From Effrenium voratum (lineage: Eukaryota; Sar; Dinophyceae; Suessiales; Symbiodiniaceae), in assembly GCA_963377175.1 (NCBI GenBank), contig CAUJNA010001247.1, positions 587,606 to 651,605 on the forward strand: 64,000 nucleotides of DNA, in the 5' to 3' direction. Shown in pieces: positions 33,511 through 46,780 of this stretch. Numbering within the stretch: the stretch's first letter is position 1; every line of letters starts with the position of its first letter. The notes under the pieces were generated by a model. That model saw nothing but the letters and a program-made list of their open reading frames with translations, ran no database searches and was not told the origin of the DNA. The translations under genes and the position numbers were made by a program.

Positions 33511-36500
33511 TGTTATATGATATGTTTGAATGAACTGCGCGTTTCACTCCTCGTATTGTTTAAGCAACTGAAGGTACTTGAAGATCCAGTTCTGATTTCA
33601 GGTGGAACAATTCTGGAATTCGCAGATGAGGATAGCCCTTTTCTGGACACCCGTGTTTGGGGTTTTGGGGACACCTTTTTTTTAGGCTGATTTCAGGATA
33701 TGACATGTTTTGGGACACTTTGTTTGGAAGTTGTATCGAAGAAGTTCATTATTTGCTTTGTTTGTTTGGCGGGGGACATTAGTTCGATTTGGGGTTGTTT
33801 TGACGATGTGTCATTGTTGGGGGTACTTGTTTTCGAGGTTGATTTGAGAAAGCTAAATCGGGTCGGTACAGTTGATTCAGTTTCCTATGAATCAATATGC
33901 CGGCGAACAAACCATGCAACCAACAATGATTAAGTTGAAGTACGCAGCAGATATTACAGGGTTTGCCCTTTGCAAAACCCCGTTTGCATGTGGCGTTTCC
34001 TGCGCAAATTGGCCCCTGATCCTTGATCGCCACCCCCTGTGAGTAACATTCAAAATGTGTGCGTACTCTCTCAAAATTTGGCGACTCATCACATCTCTTC
34101 AATTTCCGGTAGCCCCAGTCCCAATGAAGCACCTCCAATTAAAGACTCCAACCCCATATTCAGAATGGACACATTGGCAATAAATATATCAGCAGGCAAA
34201 TTTTCGAAGATATTCATCGCCATACACATTTGTTGGCAGTAACAACTTAATTCTGCCTACAAATTGTTGCCAACGCAAGTAACCCAGATGAAACCCAATC
34301 GGATGGAACCAAACACTGATGTGGAGTGGATGTTGTTTGATTTTTCAGATAGTTTGTTTTTGTTTGAGTAACCAGAGGGGCCATGGCCAAGGAGTCTTCT
34401 CGACAGAGCCATTATTTTATCCACATTTGAACGTGTGAATCTTGGGTGTCGGTGTCCGTTTTGGATTAGTTTGGTTAGAAAGAGATGGCACTTTAGATGG
34501 GTTTTATTCCGTTAACTAGGGCCGTCGATTTTTCCAAAAGCTCGCCTATGGTGTGAATCTTTGTTTGAACCCCTTGGTGAATTAAGCACTATCTATGGCC
34601 TGGCGTGAATAAGCGCAGTCGAACACCTCCCTCGTTCACTTTGGCTGGTCGCCAGGTTGGGGAAAGCCTATTGCAGGCCACCTGGCGCTTCGAAACGCCG
34701 TTCGAGACGCCGCGGACCTGACCTTTTGGGGGGGGGAAATCTGGGTTTGGACGTGTCAAGAATTGCTGGAGACCCGGTGCTCACACAAACGAACACACCC
34801 AGTTTCACCGGGCCAAGGATTGGGAGCGTCGACTTGTGCAGCGAAAGCTGCCACGTTTGTGCAGTGATTTCACGCGTTTTTCTACCTCAAGTGAGGAACA
34901 AGGGGCGGCTACATGGACAATCTGCTTGGTTTCCTTTCGCTGTCCATTCAGAACCAACCAAACTTGCACTCTCAATTTCACGCCAAGCAGGCGGTCTTGA
35001 TGGTTGCTCCCCAAGTGCTCAGTCAGGCTCGTCACAGGTTTGTGTAGCCCACGCCCACGCGGGGCCGTTTCCCCCTTACCACCCCAGAAAGGGTGCAGAG
35101 CGTTGACAAGCACCCCTGAAGTCATGCTATGTATAAACTCATCTCGCCAAAAGGCAGCGGGTAAATGGATGAGGGCAAACTTCGGGATACCAAAACTGGC
35201 CAGAACCAACTTTAAATTTGGTACACGGCTCCTTTCCCCCATGGCGGTCTCAGGCGCTTGATCCCATGGCAGGGATCCCGAAACCCCAATCCGGGTCTTG
35301 GATCCTCATACTTCCTTTGGGCGTTTCAATCGTCTTTCAGTCCAACATGGATTGGGCTTTTGGATGTGACTGGACAAGGGGCAAATTGTAGGGTCCTGTT
35401 GAGAAGAGAAGGGTCCCGTTGCGTCGGATCCGCATGTTGACATCCAAATGTCAATCTTGATGTCGTAGGTGTGTGCGGGTGTTGTCGCAATGATCCAGAT
35501 CCCACTTAATCGGATTGTTCATCCTGGATTCCCAGAATGAACCGATTTTCATTTGTGAGCATTTGCAGTGGATCTCGGCGGGAGTGCCAATCAAATGAAG
35601 CGCCATCTATTGCAATGGAATTTGGTTTTGGGGCTGGCCACAAAACGGGCATCCGTTTCCCCCTTTAAAGCAACTCACTACTCCCTGGTCTTGTGGGAGT
35701 TCCCCTAGAGGCAAGGTGAAATCTGTGACATGCCTCCAATAAAGCGAAGCCCAGCTGGGACTGACTGTGTTTTTTGAGGCTGGTTAAATGGAAGCCGCGT
35801 GGAAGCCGCAATTTGCACATGCTCCTGGGAACCAGTGTGAGGATCTCTCGGCCAGAGACTTGACTGTGCGTGGAGCTGAGCTGCGATTTGGGAGTCGTGA
35901 GGTGGGATGTTGGCTCTCGGGCTCCCACAAACTTTTTGCTCCCCACAAGGATTTTGGACTCCTACAGCTTTTTGGTTTGAGTTGTGCGCCAAAGATATGT
36001 CATGCAATTAAGGCAAGTTGAATGAATGCAGAGGACCAGTTCCAGTGCCAAATCTCAACGCCCCCCAATTTCGTGTGGCCTTAGGGTTGCGCAATTATAG
36101 CTGTGCTTGCCCCATTCTCTTCAAGTGGTGGGCCAATCCCCTGGGAAAATGGGTGGTTCCTATACGATGGGTGAAAAGGGTGGAACAACCTTCCAAAAGC
36201 ATGGGGGTCATGGTTGTGGAAGGGTCTTAGGGCCACTTTTAAGGGACTCCCCTGCAAAGTGAGCCATAAATGATAAATGCACAAATTCTGCAACAAATCC
36301 AAACTGAACAAGAGGATTCCCAAGTAAAACGATCATCATCGTGGTCTTCGGTTGTTTGATGGGACCCTGCTGCCACTTGAGGGCGGGGGATGACATCCTA
36401 AGCCCCATCGTAAAGTATCAGAAGCTGCTGCCCAAGTTTTTGATTGTAGCTCACATCAAGAGTGACATGGAAAGCAAAGTTGGGCCCCTCCAACTGGTTG

Positions 36501-38580
36501 AGAAAAATCACCCCTGTGGTATCAACTTGGGTCATTGCCTTCCCCTCCCACCCTTTTCCCTGCGAAGGGGTATGGCGAACAGCCTGTTTTTCTTTGTCAC
36601 GCTCCGCTAAATGCGGAATTTAGACCCCACACAAGGGTTGCTGCAGTGGATGGACAAAATCCACTTGGAGGCTTCAGTTTCTCAACAGGGCGGATGGCTC
36701 CTCCTTTTGGATGGTATTTAAAAGGGGAGCCAAAAGGAAAGGGGACCACTTCTTGGTTTTTCCCAGTGCATAGTGTAAAATCCATCCTCCCTCCGGGTTA
36801 GCTCCGACAACCTTTCGGTTTCTCCCTTGGGTGCCAGAAACGCCATGGCCGTGGACCTCCGTCGCATGACCATGTTCGACCCATTTCGCGGCCGGAAGGA
36901 CCTGAAGGACGGGCGCGTACCTTCCAATTGCGTCATGCCAGTCGACTGGGTCAAGGGAGCTGGGGATTCCGGCGCAAGGACCAGGTGCCAGCGTGGCGAC
37001 CACTTGTGGTGCCTGGATTCCATTTTGCTTACCTCACCTGGCGAATCCACCGGAATCTGACCTGGCTTTCCCGTGGTCCGGAAGGGAAAACCGAGCCTCC
37101 ATGGACGCGGGCTCATATTTGGATGCAACGTTCAGGACGTTGAATGCTGGAGGGGAACTCACTTAGTCTGAGAGCATGTTCTGAGGTGAAGCACGTAACC
37201 CACTCGCAGCAGCTCCCACTACCCCGAGGGTGTCGTGCCTTGGAGTGGCACCTGTTTTACCCATGAGACCCGGTTTCTACTCGGATGATCACAAAGACTT
37301 TTATAGATCTCACTACTCACAATACACCAATACTCAAACACTTATTGGCACTTTTCCTGGGGGTTTCCCTTTTGTTTGTTTTGAAGGGCAGGAAAGCCAC
37401 AGCCCATTCATGCTCTGCCACATCCCAGGAGCGTGTGCTCCGTGCCGTTTCCCAGCCCGCCGATGTGATGGTGCCGGCCCCAGTCCTGCTCAAACAGGGA
37501 CAATGTCGCATGTTCCCAAGACCACGGTCCCGATTCCCAACACAAATGTGTCACCATCAACCCCTAAAGGGGGTTGGACATGTTTGTTTACCCTTGTGCC
37601 AGAGTCTTTGGAGCACTGAAATAGGAGTACCATCCAGGTTCCAGGGAGGGGTTTGTTAATTTCCTCACAGGAAACTAGTCTAGACAGTCATACCCTGGTT
37701 CAATTGGCCTTACATTGAGGGTACCGGTTGGCTTAGGGACACCAAAAGGAAACTACTGACACCCCTCATTCTTAGAGTACCTATGTTGACATGCACGCAC
37801 CTCTGACGGCCTTCAAATTGCTGATTGATTCGGTCTTGTTATGTTGGACCCGTTTTCGGTTTAGTTGCTGGAGGCCGTCGACAAATTGTGTTTTGTTAGG
37901 GAATGGGTGTCTAGAATTCGAGGAAGCCCACAAAGGTTTCCCTCAAAAAGACCGACTCGCCCAGATGGTGGACTTTCAATTAGCCTTTCGAGGGCGCCAA
38001 GCACTGCCTTTTTGGGCAAGCCAGCCTCCCTCTAGTCTGGATGGCGGTTGGGGTTCCGGGGTGGCTTCACATTTATTCACAAGAACCAGGGGTGCAAATC
38101 CCACCAAAAAATGCAACCCGCCCTTGGGGTTCCCTGGTCCAACCATGAGATTGGCTTGCGGCGCCGTGGCTTAAGCATCAGCTTAACTTCATGGTGCGCA
38201 AGACTTCGAAAGTGGACGATTGCAGGTGGCAGTCCGTTCAAAACACATCCATTTATCCACATCCCAGGTCAGCCAATACTTCGGGAGTCTCCAGCCATGC
38301 TTTTTCTTAACAAAGCGGAGAACCCGCCCAACGGGCAGTCACAGGCGGCAATCATAGGATTCTTTTCACCCATCATTTGCGGAAACCGCCAAGCAATCTT
38401 CCAATGATCTTATGCAGACTTGGGAAACAGCGCAGCTTCTTGTTTGGGCGAGCAATCGCGGTGCACGGATGTGCTGTGTTACGGCCATTTGCCATGGCAC
38501 GGCTGTCCTTGCCTTAAGTGTGGGAGGGGCGTTCCTTCTTGTTGTGCATATCTTTTTGTGTGTTTGTCTGTCTTGGTTGG
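33511..38580. other. Anonymous host-like DNA
   Basis: About 5 kb without a gene I can support. Frames near 36,830-37,060 (RNAMAVDLRRMTMFDPFRG in the + direction) look faintly protein-like but have no family or partner exon. A fragment of the dispersed repeat lies at 36714-36760. Confidence 0.4.
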
Positions 38581-38687
38581 CTGTTTGTTTGGGTCGTTCT
38601 TTCTTGTTATACTTGTTTGCTTGCGCGTTGATTTGCTTTTTTATTTGGTTCTTTTTTTTCCTTCTTCTTTTTTCTTCCCGTGTTTGC

Positions 38688-38880
38688 TTGCATGCCTGCT
38701 TGCCTGCTTGCCTGCTTGCCTGCTTGCCTGCTTGTGTGTTTTTGTTTGTTTGTTTGTTTGTTTGTTTGTTTGTTTGTTTGTTTGTTTGTTGTTTGTTTGT
38801 TTGTTTGTTTGTTTGTTTGTTTGTTTGTTTGTTTGTTTTGTTTTGTTTTGTTTTGTTTTGTTTTGTTGTTTTGTTTGTTT
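38688..38880. repeat. CTGCTTGC, TTTG and TTTTG arrays
   Basis: Three arrays in series: CTTGCCTG (38688-38735), GTTT (about 38742-38838, one phase slip) and TTTTG (38838-38878). Confidence 0.9.
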
Positions 38881-38971
38881 TGTGTCGCTTTGTTCCCCAC
38901 CCGACAGGAAGGGGTTGTTAGACTTTATGTTGGAATCCGCGTTTGCGATGCTTCTACACCACGCCCCCACC

Positions 38972-39590
38972 CAGTATCCCGCCAGAGCAGCTCGCCAGTC
39001 CGCCGAGTATCCTGCCAGAGCAGCTCGCCATTGGATCCCGCCGAGTATCCCGCCAGAGCTGCTCGCCAGTGGATCCCGCCCAGTATCCCGCCAGAGCTGC
39101 TCGCCAGTGGATCCCGCCGAGTATCCCGCCAGAGCGGCTCGCCAGTGGATCCCGCCGAGTATCCCGCCAGAGCGGCTCGCCAGTGGATCCTGCCGAGTAT
39201 CCCGCCAGAGCGGCTCACCAGTAAATCCCGCCGAGTATCCCGCTGAGTATCCCTTGCCGGTGGATCCTGCCGAGTATCCCGCTGAGTATCCCAGAGTAGC
39301 TCGCCAGTGGATCCCGCCTCAGTGGATCCCGCCGAGTATTCCGCCGCTGAGTATCCCAGAGTAGCTCGCCAGTGGATCCCGCTGAGTATCCCGCCAGAGC
39401 ACCTTGCCAGTGGATCCCGCCGAGTATCCCACCAGAGCAGCCCGCCAGTAAATCCCGCCGAGTATCCCGCTGAGTATCCCTTGCCGGTGGATCCTGCCGA
39501 GTATCCGGCCAGTATCGAGCCGGAGCGGTTCGCCAGTATTCGCCAGTAGATCCCGCCAGTGCCCTCCAGAGCAGCTCGCCAGTCTGGTTT
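38972..39590. repeat. 38-bp GC-rich minisatellite
   Basis: The unit is AGAGCGGCTCGCCAGTGGAT followed by CCCGCCGAGTATCCCGCC. The first units are complete and nearly identical. Later ones are shortened variants in which CCCGCTGAGTATCCC replaces part of the unit. 38 is not a multiple of three, so long open frames across it are artefacts. Confidence 0.9.
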
Positions 39591-39971
39591 TGCTTAATGT
39601 CCCGCCCGGCGCACAGTTGGGTTTACTTTTCATGTTGGCGCCTTCGTGTTTTGAGTGGCCCTGAGGCTCGGAAAGGGTGATGCTTTTGTGTTGCTTTGGG
39701 TTGTGAATAAGCAACTTAGTTTAGTCCCCCGTCGGGCTTCTTTTTGGAATGGGCTTGGCTTTTGTTAACGGAGCCGATGTTTGAGTTCTCGAGATCGGCT
39801 CGCAGACAAGTGGGGTTTGACACAGAGACAGGTGGATAAGGCTCTCAATGCAAAGCTTGTTGAGCAGTCATAGGCCCCAAGCCACTCGAAAACCATGCTT
39901 GAATTCACACAACCGTGTTCACGGTCGTAAGCTCGTGAGTGTGGAGGGTGGGGATTGCTCGAAGCGAAGTA

Positions 39972-39998
39972 ATTTGTTTGTTTGTTTGTTTGTTTGTT

Positions 39999-40045
<47 letters not shown>

Positions 40046-40100
40046 GGGTTTGTTTGTGTGTTTGTTTGCCTGCCTGCCTGCCTGCCTGCCTGCTTGTTTG
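39972..40100. repeat. GTTT, GTCT and GCCT arrays in series
   Basis: Tetranucleotide runs GTTT (39972-40003), GTCT (40004-40045) and GCCT (40066-40091): one repeat type appears to have mutated stepwise into the next. Confidence 0.9.
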
Positions 40101-40425
40101 TTGTGGTGGTTGATTGGTCATTTAATTTCGGCTGCTTGGCTTTCTTTGTTTGCTTTGGCATGCTGCGCGTTTGACTTGATTGATTTAAGTTGTGATTGCT
40201 TGATGTACTCATCGATGTGCTGATGTGATATTGATAAATCCACTACTTGACTCATTAGCTTGTTGATTGATTAACCGGCATAGTTATTGTTGTTGCCTGC
40301 TTGCTTTCTTGCTTGCTCTCTCTTCTTTGCTTGCCGCTCAGGTTGATTGTCAACCATTTGAGTGTGTGTTTGTGTTGGTGCTTGCTGTATTTTCTTTTTG
40401 TGTGTGTGTCCGAGATTGTCCGAGC

Positions 40426-40925
40426 TACCCGAGCTACCCGAGATTGTCCGGAGAGAATTGCGCACTAGCGTGCTCATGCCGGTTATTTGTTTAACCTCCC
40501 GGCATTGGTGGGATCAGCCCACCTATCGATTCGTCGAAAGGCTTGAAAACCGATTGTCGCTTGCGGCCCCTGAGTTGAATGCTGCTTGCAGCCCCTGAAT
40601 TGAACCCAGCTCAACTGGCCTGAGACGTACCTGCCAAGTGTCCGTTTGCTATGCCCAGCGAAGCTCTTGACAACGCTCTAGGATATCACCAGGGACGCCT
40701 GGTGACGTACCTGCCATGTGTCTGTCCGCTACGGCAAGCGTAATTCGCTCCGTCCATGCGCATTGTTTCCACCGCTCGGCCTTTGTGGCTTTACCGTTAC
40801 CCCCTTTCCACTCGACCGATTGGGTTAGCAGCGCGGGGCGACCCCGCGCTCGTCCTGAGCAAGAATCTGGCACCCGAGCTACCCGAGATTGTCCGGAGTG
40901 AATGGTGCACCAGTGTGTGCGTGTG
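40426..40925. repeat. Two diverged local duplications
   Basis: CCCGAGCTACCCGAGATTGT followed by CCGGAG occurs near 40430 and again at 40871. GACGTACCTGCCAAGTGTCC and its variant GACGTACCTGCCATGTGTCT occur near 40624 and 40703. The two pairs are interleaved in one 500-bp segment. Confidence 0.55.
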
Positions 40926-42200
40926 AGCTGTTTTCTTGGTGCTTGGGTTTGGATGATGAGCTGGGTGGCTGTCACAACCCGCTTGTAGGGCTTGCTCCAC
41001 GACTCCACTTGGGAGACTGTACATGAGTTATAGGCTCTTCGGATACTAGCCACTGACTAAGTGGGAACGCCCAAACGTGCAACGGCCCATTCGCGCGGCG
41101 AGGACGAACACATTCACGGTAGTGTTAAGAAGTTGTTGCCAAGCTGAAGATCAAATAACTCGCCAATCTTTTTGTGTACATAGATTGCGCTTTCAGCCCA
41201 ATCCTAAACATTGAGCCCTGTTTTGTTGTGTGCATGGATACCCCAACCCTTTCTTGCCAATTTCCAGTAAGCCGGCTTTTTTCACTTGGTGCTCCGAGCC
41301 TTGAAGGGTAGAAAGTGGGTCGGCGGGTTCCTTGCGTTTTGTTGGGCTCTCAACTGTCCAAAGTGAAGCAAATGGGCATGGGCAACGTCCAGTCGGACCA
41401 CGACATGAGGTGGCAAAAAACTCTGGAACCCCTGGATAGTGTTGAACGTGATGCTAAAAGGACACCAACCAGTTTCAGGTGGTCAACTATTATTGGAAGC
41501 AGACATAAATTTCAGTGAGCACGGTTCAACTCGGTCAATGGTGGCAGAGTGGCATTATCAACCTCTGGTTGATGAATGCGGGGGTGCACCCCATTTTGGA
41601 AGGGTCCCTTCACTGTTTTGTGCCAAGTTGAATTTGGGGTCAATCACACGGGTCATTGTAATCACATCCAGCCACACAAGCAGGTAAATTGCAGTAAACA
41701 AGAGTGTCCCTTTCTCCACAGTTCCATCTTCGAATTTGGGTTGCAACCTGCTTTGGAAGCCGACCGTTTGGAGGGGTTTTGTTGCAAGAAGAGTGGGGTG
41801 AATCCCCCAAGAAAGGCAGCAAACCGGGAAATTCAAAAGCTAAAGGTGAGTGCTTAAGCAATAGTGACTTATCATGTAACAAACCATATATTAGTTCCTG
41901 CTTGAGGTTTCCCAAAAGGCAGGTTTCAACAATGCACTCGCTCCAACATGCAAGCTGAAAAAAGTTTGTTTTGGAAGACGTTTTTCCTTTTGGGGTTTGC
42001 CCCAAAGGATCGTCCACTTCGTTGGAGTTGGAAGGTACAGGTAACATGTTGGAGGTTGGCCCATCCCTCGAACATGTCCCGTACTCCTTGCACTGGCTTT
42101 CTCGCGTCCTGGTTACACGCCTAGCGCTAGGCTTGCTGCCCCCATTCGATCCAGATGGAGGCGCGAAAATGTGACGAGGCTTCAAGGGTTCCCAAAAAGT
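40926..42200. other. Anonymous host-like DNA
   Basis: No gene, RNA or recognisable repeat beyond common short strings. Confidence 0.4.
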
Positions 42201-42211
42201 TTTCCTTTGTT

Positions 42212-42278
42212 TTAATTAATTGATTAATTAATTAATTAATTAATTTACTTATTTATTTATAATATATATATATATACA
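42212..42278. repeat. TTAA/TTTA/TA tract
   Basis: TTAATTAA units pass into TTTATTTA and then TATATA. Confidence 0.8.
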
Positions 42279-42928
42279 TTTTAAAGGGGCGAAATAGCTG
42301 TGCGTGCACGCCCGAAAAGCGTCAGAGATAAAGGGGCGAAATAGGTACCTTCTTTCCAACGTGCTGGACGTGGACATGGAGGTTCCTTCAAAGGAAAGCC
42401 GTCTTCCAAACCGCTCCTGTTTTCAGCTTCCATGCTTGGGGTAGAATCGCAAGTTTGGCCTGAGGATTGGCCGGTTTCCTTGGGCCGTGAGCGAACAAAT
42501 GACCAACGTGCAAGTGTCCTTTGGTTTCTTTCACCGGACGGTTTTCTTTGTACCTCGTGGACCGAACATAGCGCCTTCCAAGTTGTCCCTGGAGTTTGAG
42601 GATTTTGTTTGGATTGTGACTCTACGGCTACCAGGACTTCTGCAACAGGGAGCCACATCACCACTTTTGGAGACATTGGTCATTGGGAAGGCTGCCTCAC
42701 AGGGGTGATGGGAGAGCCATTTCCAAATGGAGGCTCACAAAAAGATATGTTGCGTCCTGTTTTTGGATGCCGCGGCCGAAAAGCCCTCGTAAGAGAGATG
42801 CCAAAATGCAGCCTTACTTCTGACCGTCCTGGCATGTCCCGCGTTGCTGGGTCCAACTATTCCGACGCCAGGTTTATCTACCTCAAAGCAACAGCAAAGA
42901 ACTTGGGAGCATTCAAGCGGGTCTAAAA

Positions 42929-43103
42929 GCGCGCAAATTGCCCAATCCTGACACAGGGAGGTGGCAAGAAGAAACAGTACCAGGCATCCCTGTCTTGCAA
43001 TTTTAACGAATATATTTTGAAACCCCTTGGTGAGTATGAATTGGAGGGGAAGTCTGGTGCCGCAGCCGTGGTAATTCCAGCTCCAACAGCGTATATTAAA
43101 GAT
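42929..43103 (+). pseudogene. Diverged fragment of nuclear 18S (SSU) rRNA, 530-loop region
   Basis: The fragment begins GCGCGCAAATTGCCCAATCC, continues TGACACAGGGAGGT and ends with GGTAATTCCAGCTCCAACAG followed by CGTATATTAAAG. These strings belong to universally conserved eukaryotic 18S rRNA from upstream of the 530 loop to just past it. The conserved GTGCCAGCAGCCGCGG reads GTGCCGCAGCCGTGG, so two bases are lost and one is changed in the most invariant part of the molecule. The middle (about 43,000-43,030) is strongly diverged. It is therefore a dispersed pseudogene fragment of about 175 bp, not part of a functional rDNA unit. No 5.8S, 28S or ITS sequence was seen nearby. Confidence 0.85.
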
Positions 43104-43156
43104 AAAGCAACCAAACAAGTCATACATGTATGGGCTTGTTTTCGTGAGTGAAGCCT

Positions 43157-43215
43157 TATACATATATATATATATATACATATATATATACACATATGAT
43201 TATATATATATATAC

Positions 43216-43251
<36 letters not shown>

Positions 43252-43320
43252 CGATAGGTAGATAGATGGATAGATGGATAGATAGATAAATATATATTAT
43301 ATCTATCTATATATATATGT
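43157..43320. repeat. TA and GATA microsatellites
   Basis: TATATA arrays (43157-43215) followed by GATA with GATGGATA variants (43216-43290) and a further TA-rich end. They start about 55 bp after the 18S fragment. Confidence 0.9.
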
Positions 43321-45200
43321 ATAGTTTTGCAGTTCTATAGGGGTTCCACATGTATATTCACACATGTATATTCATATATTGGATCGCAGCCTGTCACGCT
43401 GCGAAAACGGCTATCTTGCAGCTTGAGCCCGAGGTTTGACGCTAGCAACAGGCCGATTTGGACCGCAGCCCAAAGAGTGAAGTAAAGTCAGAGAATGGGG
43501 TTGTTTTCTTTTGGCCTACCTCCCAGCAGTAGTTCTACAGGTGTTTGGATTCAGGGACAGGAAAACTGTGAACATGTCCTGCCCAAAGAAATTGGCATGC
43601 AATGTGGGTCCCTGGACCCAAATTCATAGCCCGGACATAATTTAGGGATAGCCTCCTAGCCACATTGGCCATCTTCAGGAGTCAAGAAGTCCGATTCGGC
43701 CATGGCTTGTTTGAGTTTTGGTCACACAGGGATGGTGTGCACTCCCGGTGCCGGATTTCGGGACACTTTGGTCAGGCCCTTTGGGGATTTAACCCGGAAA
43801 ATCTGCAAGTCACACCGAGTCAAATCGGGCCAGGAACTGTCGCCACTGTTCATCGGTGGAAAGGCACGTGTCCCGCGCTTGGAAGCTTTGGCCCCCCCAC
43901 CCCCCGTTTTGATGGCCTCCGGGCCGCAAAAAACCAAACAATCGGGCCACTTTTCCCCTTGGTTGACGAAAAGATAACACAAACAAGCGAGCCCGCCATG
44001 AGGAAAGGGTTTTTGGGTTTGTCAATCCGAACAAGGCGGCTTTTCCTTCTCGATCGATGTGCTGTTTAGCGCCTCTCGAGGCTGTTTCGCGATACCCCAG
44101 CACTTGACAGGTCTATGGGTTTCAAGAATCAACCCATCCCATTAATAGGGGGTGTTCCCCTTCAAGAGTGTTTTTTACTAAAAGTAGGGTGCCCATTATT
44201 TTGACTATCTCGAAAGAATTGAGGAACGTCTGTAACGTCGGATTGCTTGCGTTAGCTTGAGGGAATCCCTCAGGCAAGGGCTCATGCCAACTTAGTGAGG
44301 TGTTGATCGTCATGTGTACATTTTCCCGCTTCGGCTACGCTCTTGGGCGTCAGTTCCCTTTTCAATCACATCATTTCTGAATTTTGGCGTACGTCATCCG
44401 TCCGAAAACAGGTTTCTCCACGAATGCAAGCAGTCTCAGAGTTTCAGGTTTTTCCTGAAAGAAGTCCAGTTCAACACACTTGTTGGTAGTCCTTTGCTAG
44501 TTTGGGAAAGACAGGCCCACCGGCGGCATGTGGTGCCCTCAAAAACAGGAAGCCCATGTCATGTCCTTTTTGGGGAAACAAGTAATTTGGCTCGTGGCTC
44601 ATTTGAAACGCTGAACTTCGCGCAGGTTCGCCGCCATGAAGCCGAATCCGGTGAGCATGCATAGCTGGCTGCACGAGTTTGCGCAGCCAGGCGCGGATGT
44701 TTCAGAGCTGATGTCACGCAATCTCGCACAAATAAAGAGGCTCTCTTGAGGAATCCCGGTAATGTAGATGATGTCAACAGGAGATTCCGATAAGAAGTGT
44801 GTCTCCAAATGGGCGGCAACACTCAAGACTCAAAACAGCTTCCCGCTTTGGGCGAGTCCACAAGTAAGCTGGAGGCTGTGAAGTAGCCCTTTCGCGGCTT
44901 CCTTCGGGACTCCGGTGTTTGCTTTTGCAGGTTTATGAAGGGGTCAACATTTCCTGCCTAGATGGCTTCCAGTTTGGGGAGAACTTGACGGGATAACCAT
45001 GTCTCGTAAGTGGGGGTACCTTGCCGGCTTGTGCGTAACCTTGGGTTCGACCTTTAGAACTTGAATAGGTTTCTGGGGCAGCGTACCTGATATAAAAATA
45101 ACACCCGGATAGTGGCCCCTAAACCTTGAACCTAGAGCCGCCCAATTATGCAGCTCCCAGTGGCCGCTAGGCAGCAATATCCCGTCCATGAATTCTATCA
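43321..45200. other. Anonymous host-like DNA
   Basis: No supported gene or known repeat. Confidence 0.4.
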
Positions 45201-45206
45201 TGCGAG

Positions 45207-46124
45207 TGTTTGCTTGCCTGCCTTCTTGCTTGCCTGCTTGCCTGCCTGCCTGCTTGCTTGGTTGCTTGGTTCCTTGGCTGCTTGCTTGCCTGCCTGCCTG
45301 CTTGCTTGGTTGCTTGGCTGCCTGCCTGCTTGCTTGGTTGCTTGGTTCCTTGGCTGCTTGCTTGCCTGCCTGCCTGCTTGCTTGGTTGCTTGGCTGCTTG
45401 GTTGCTTGGCAGCTTGGTTGCTTGGCTGCTTGGTTGCTTGGCAGCTTGGTTCCTTGGCTGCTTGGTTGCTTGGCAGCTTGGTTCCTTGGTTGCTTGGCAG
45501 CTTGGTTCCTTGGCTGCTTGGTTGCTTGGCAGCTTGGTTCCTTGGCTGCTTGGTTGCTTGGCTGCTTGGTTCCTTGGTTGGTTGCTTGGTTTCTGAACAA
45601 TTGTTTATTTCTTGCTTGTTTGGCTGATTTTGCATGTTTGCATTTTTGCTTGTTTGTTTGTTTGTTTGTTGGTTGGTTGGTTGTTGGTTGTTTGGTTGGT
45701 TGGTTGGTTGTTTGGTTGGTTGGTTGGTTTGTTGGTTGGTTTGTTGGTTGGCTGGTTGGTTGGTTGGTTGGCTGGTTGGTTTGTTGGTTGGTTTGTTGGT
45801 TGGTTGGTTGGTTGGTTTTCTTTCTTCGTTTGTTTGTTTGTCTGTTTGCGTGCGTGCTTGCTTGCTTGTTTGGGTTTTTGCTTGTTTGCTTGCCTGCCTG
45901 CCTGCTTGCCTGCCTGCCTGCCTGCCTGCCTGCTTGCTTGCTTGCTTGCTCGCTTGCTTGCTTTCTTGGTTAGTTTCTTGCTTGTCTTTTTGGTTGTGTG
46001 CTTGTTGTTTGTTTGTTTGTTTGTTTGTTTGTCTGTTTGCGTGCGTGCTTGCTTGCTTGTTTGGGTTTTTACTTGTTTGCTTGCCTGCCTGCCTGCTTGC
46101 CTGCCTGCCTGCCTGCCTGCCTGC

Positions 46125-46161
<37 letters not shown>

Positions 46162-46661
46162 CGCTTGCTTGCTTTCTTGGTTAGTTTCTTGCTTGTCTTT
46201 TTGGTTGTGTGCTTGTTGTTCGTTTGTTCGTTTGTTTGTTTGTTTGTCTGTTTGTTTGTTTGTTTGTTTGCTTGCTTGCTTGCTTGCTTGATTGTTTTGT
46301 GTCTGTTTGTCGTTGTCTTTGTCTGTGTGTCTGTTTGCCGGTCGTTTTGTTTGTTTGTTTGGTTGTTTGTTGTTTGTTTATTTGTTTGCTTGTGTATTTT
46401 CTTGTTTGTTTGTTTGTTTGTTTGTTTGTTTGTTTGTTTCGTCCGTTCGTTTGTCAGTGAGTTTATTTGTTTCTTTCTTCGCGTGTTTCCCTGTTGGCTT
46501 GTTTGTCAGTTTGTTGTTTTGTGTTTTCTTGATTTGTTGGTATCGTGTTTGCCTGCTTGTAAACTTTCTTTCTTATTTGATTGTTTATTACCTATTTGTT
46601 TTTTGCTCGACTGCCTGTCTGTAGGTCTGTTTGTTTGTCTGTTCATTTTTTGTTGGTTTGT

Positions 46662-46693
<32 letters not shown>

Positions 46694-46780
46694 TTGTTTG
46701 TTTGTTTGCCTGCTTGTTTGTTTGTATATTTGTTTGTCTGGTTTGTCTGTTTGTCTGTCTGTTTGCTTGTTGGCCTATTT
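45207..46780. repeat. 1.6-kb T/G/C-rich tetranucleotide array complex
   Basis: Successive domains: CTTGCCTG and CTTGGTTG with CCTTGGCAG variants (45207-45590), GGTT and GTTTGTTG (45650-45815), then two near-copies of a TTTG-CTTGCCTG-GCTT block (about 45830-46010 and 46010-46225), then TTTG (46225-46460) and a last GCTT/GTTT run (46655-46780). Long open frames rich in Leu, Cys, Val and Trp are by-products of the repeat. Confidence 0.9.

Noticed and set aside
38943..39549. Pro/Arg/Ser repeat proteins
   Set aside because: The 38-bp unit is not a multiple of three, so the same peptides cycle through the frames; this is a minisatellite, not a gene.
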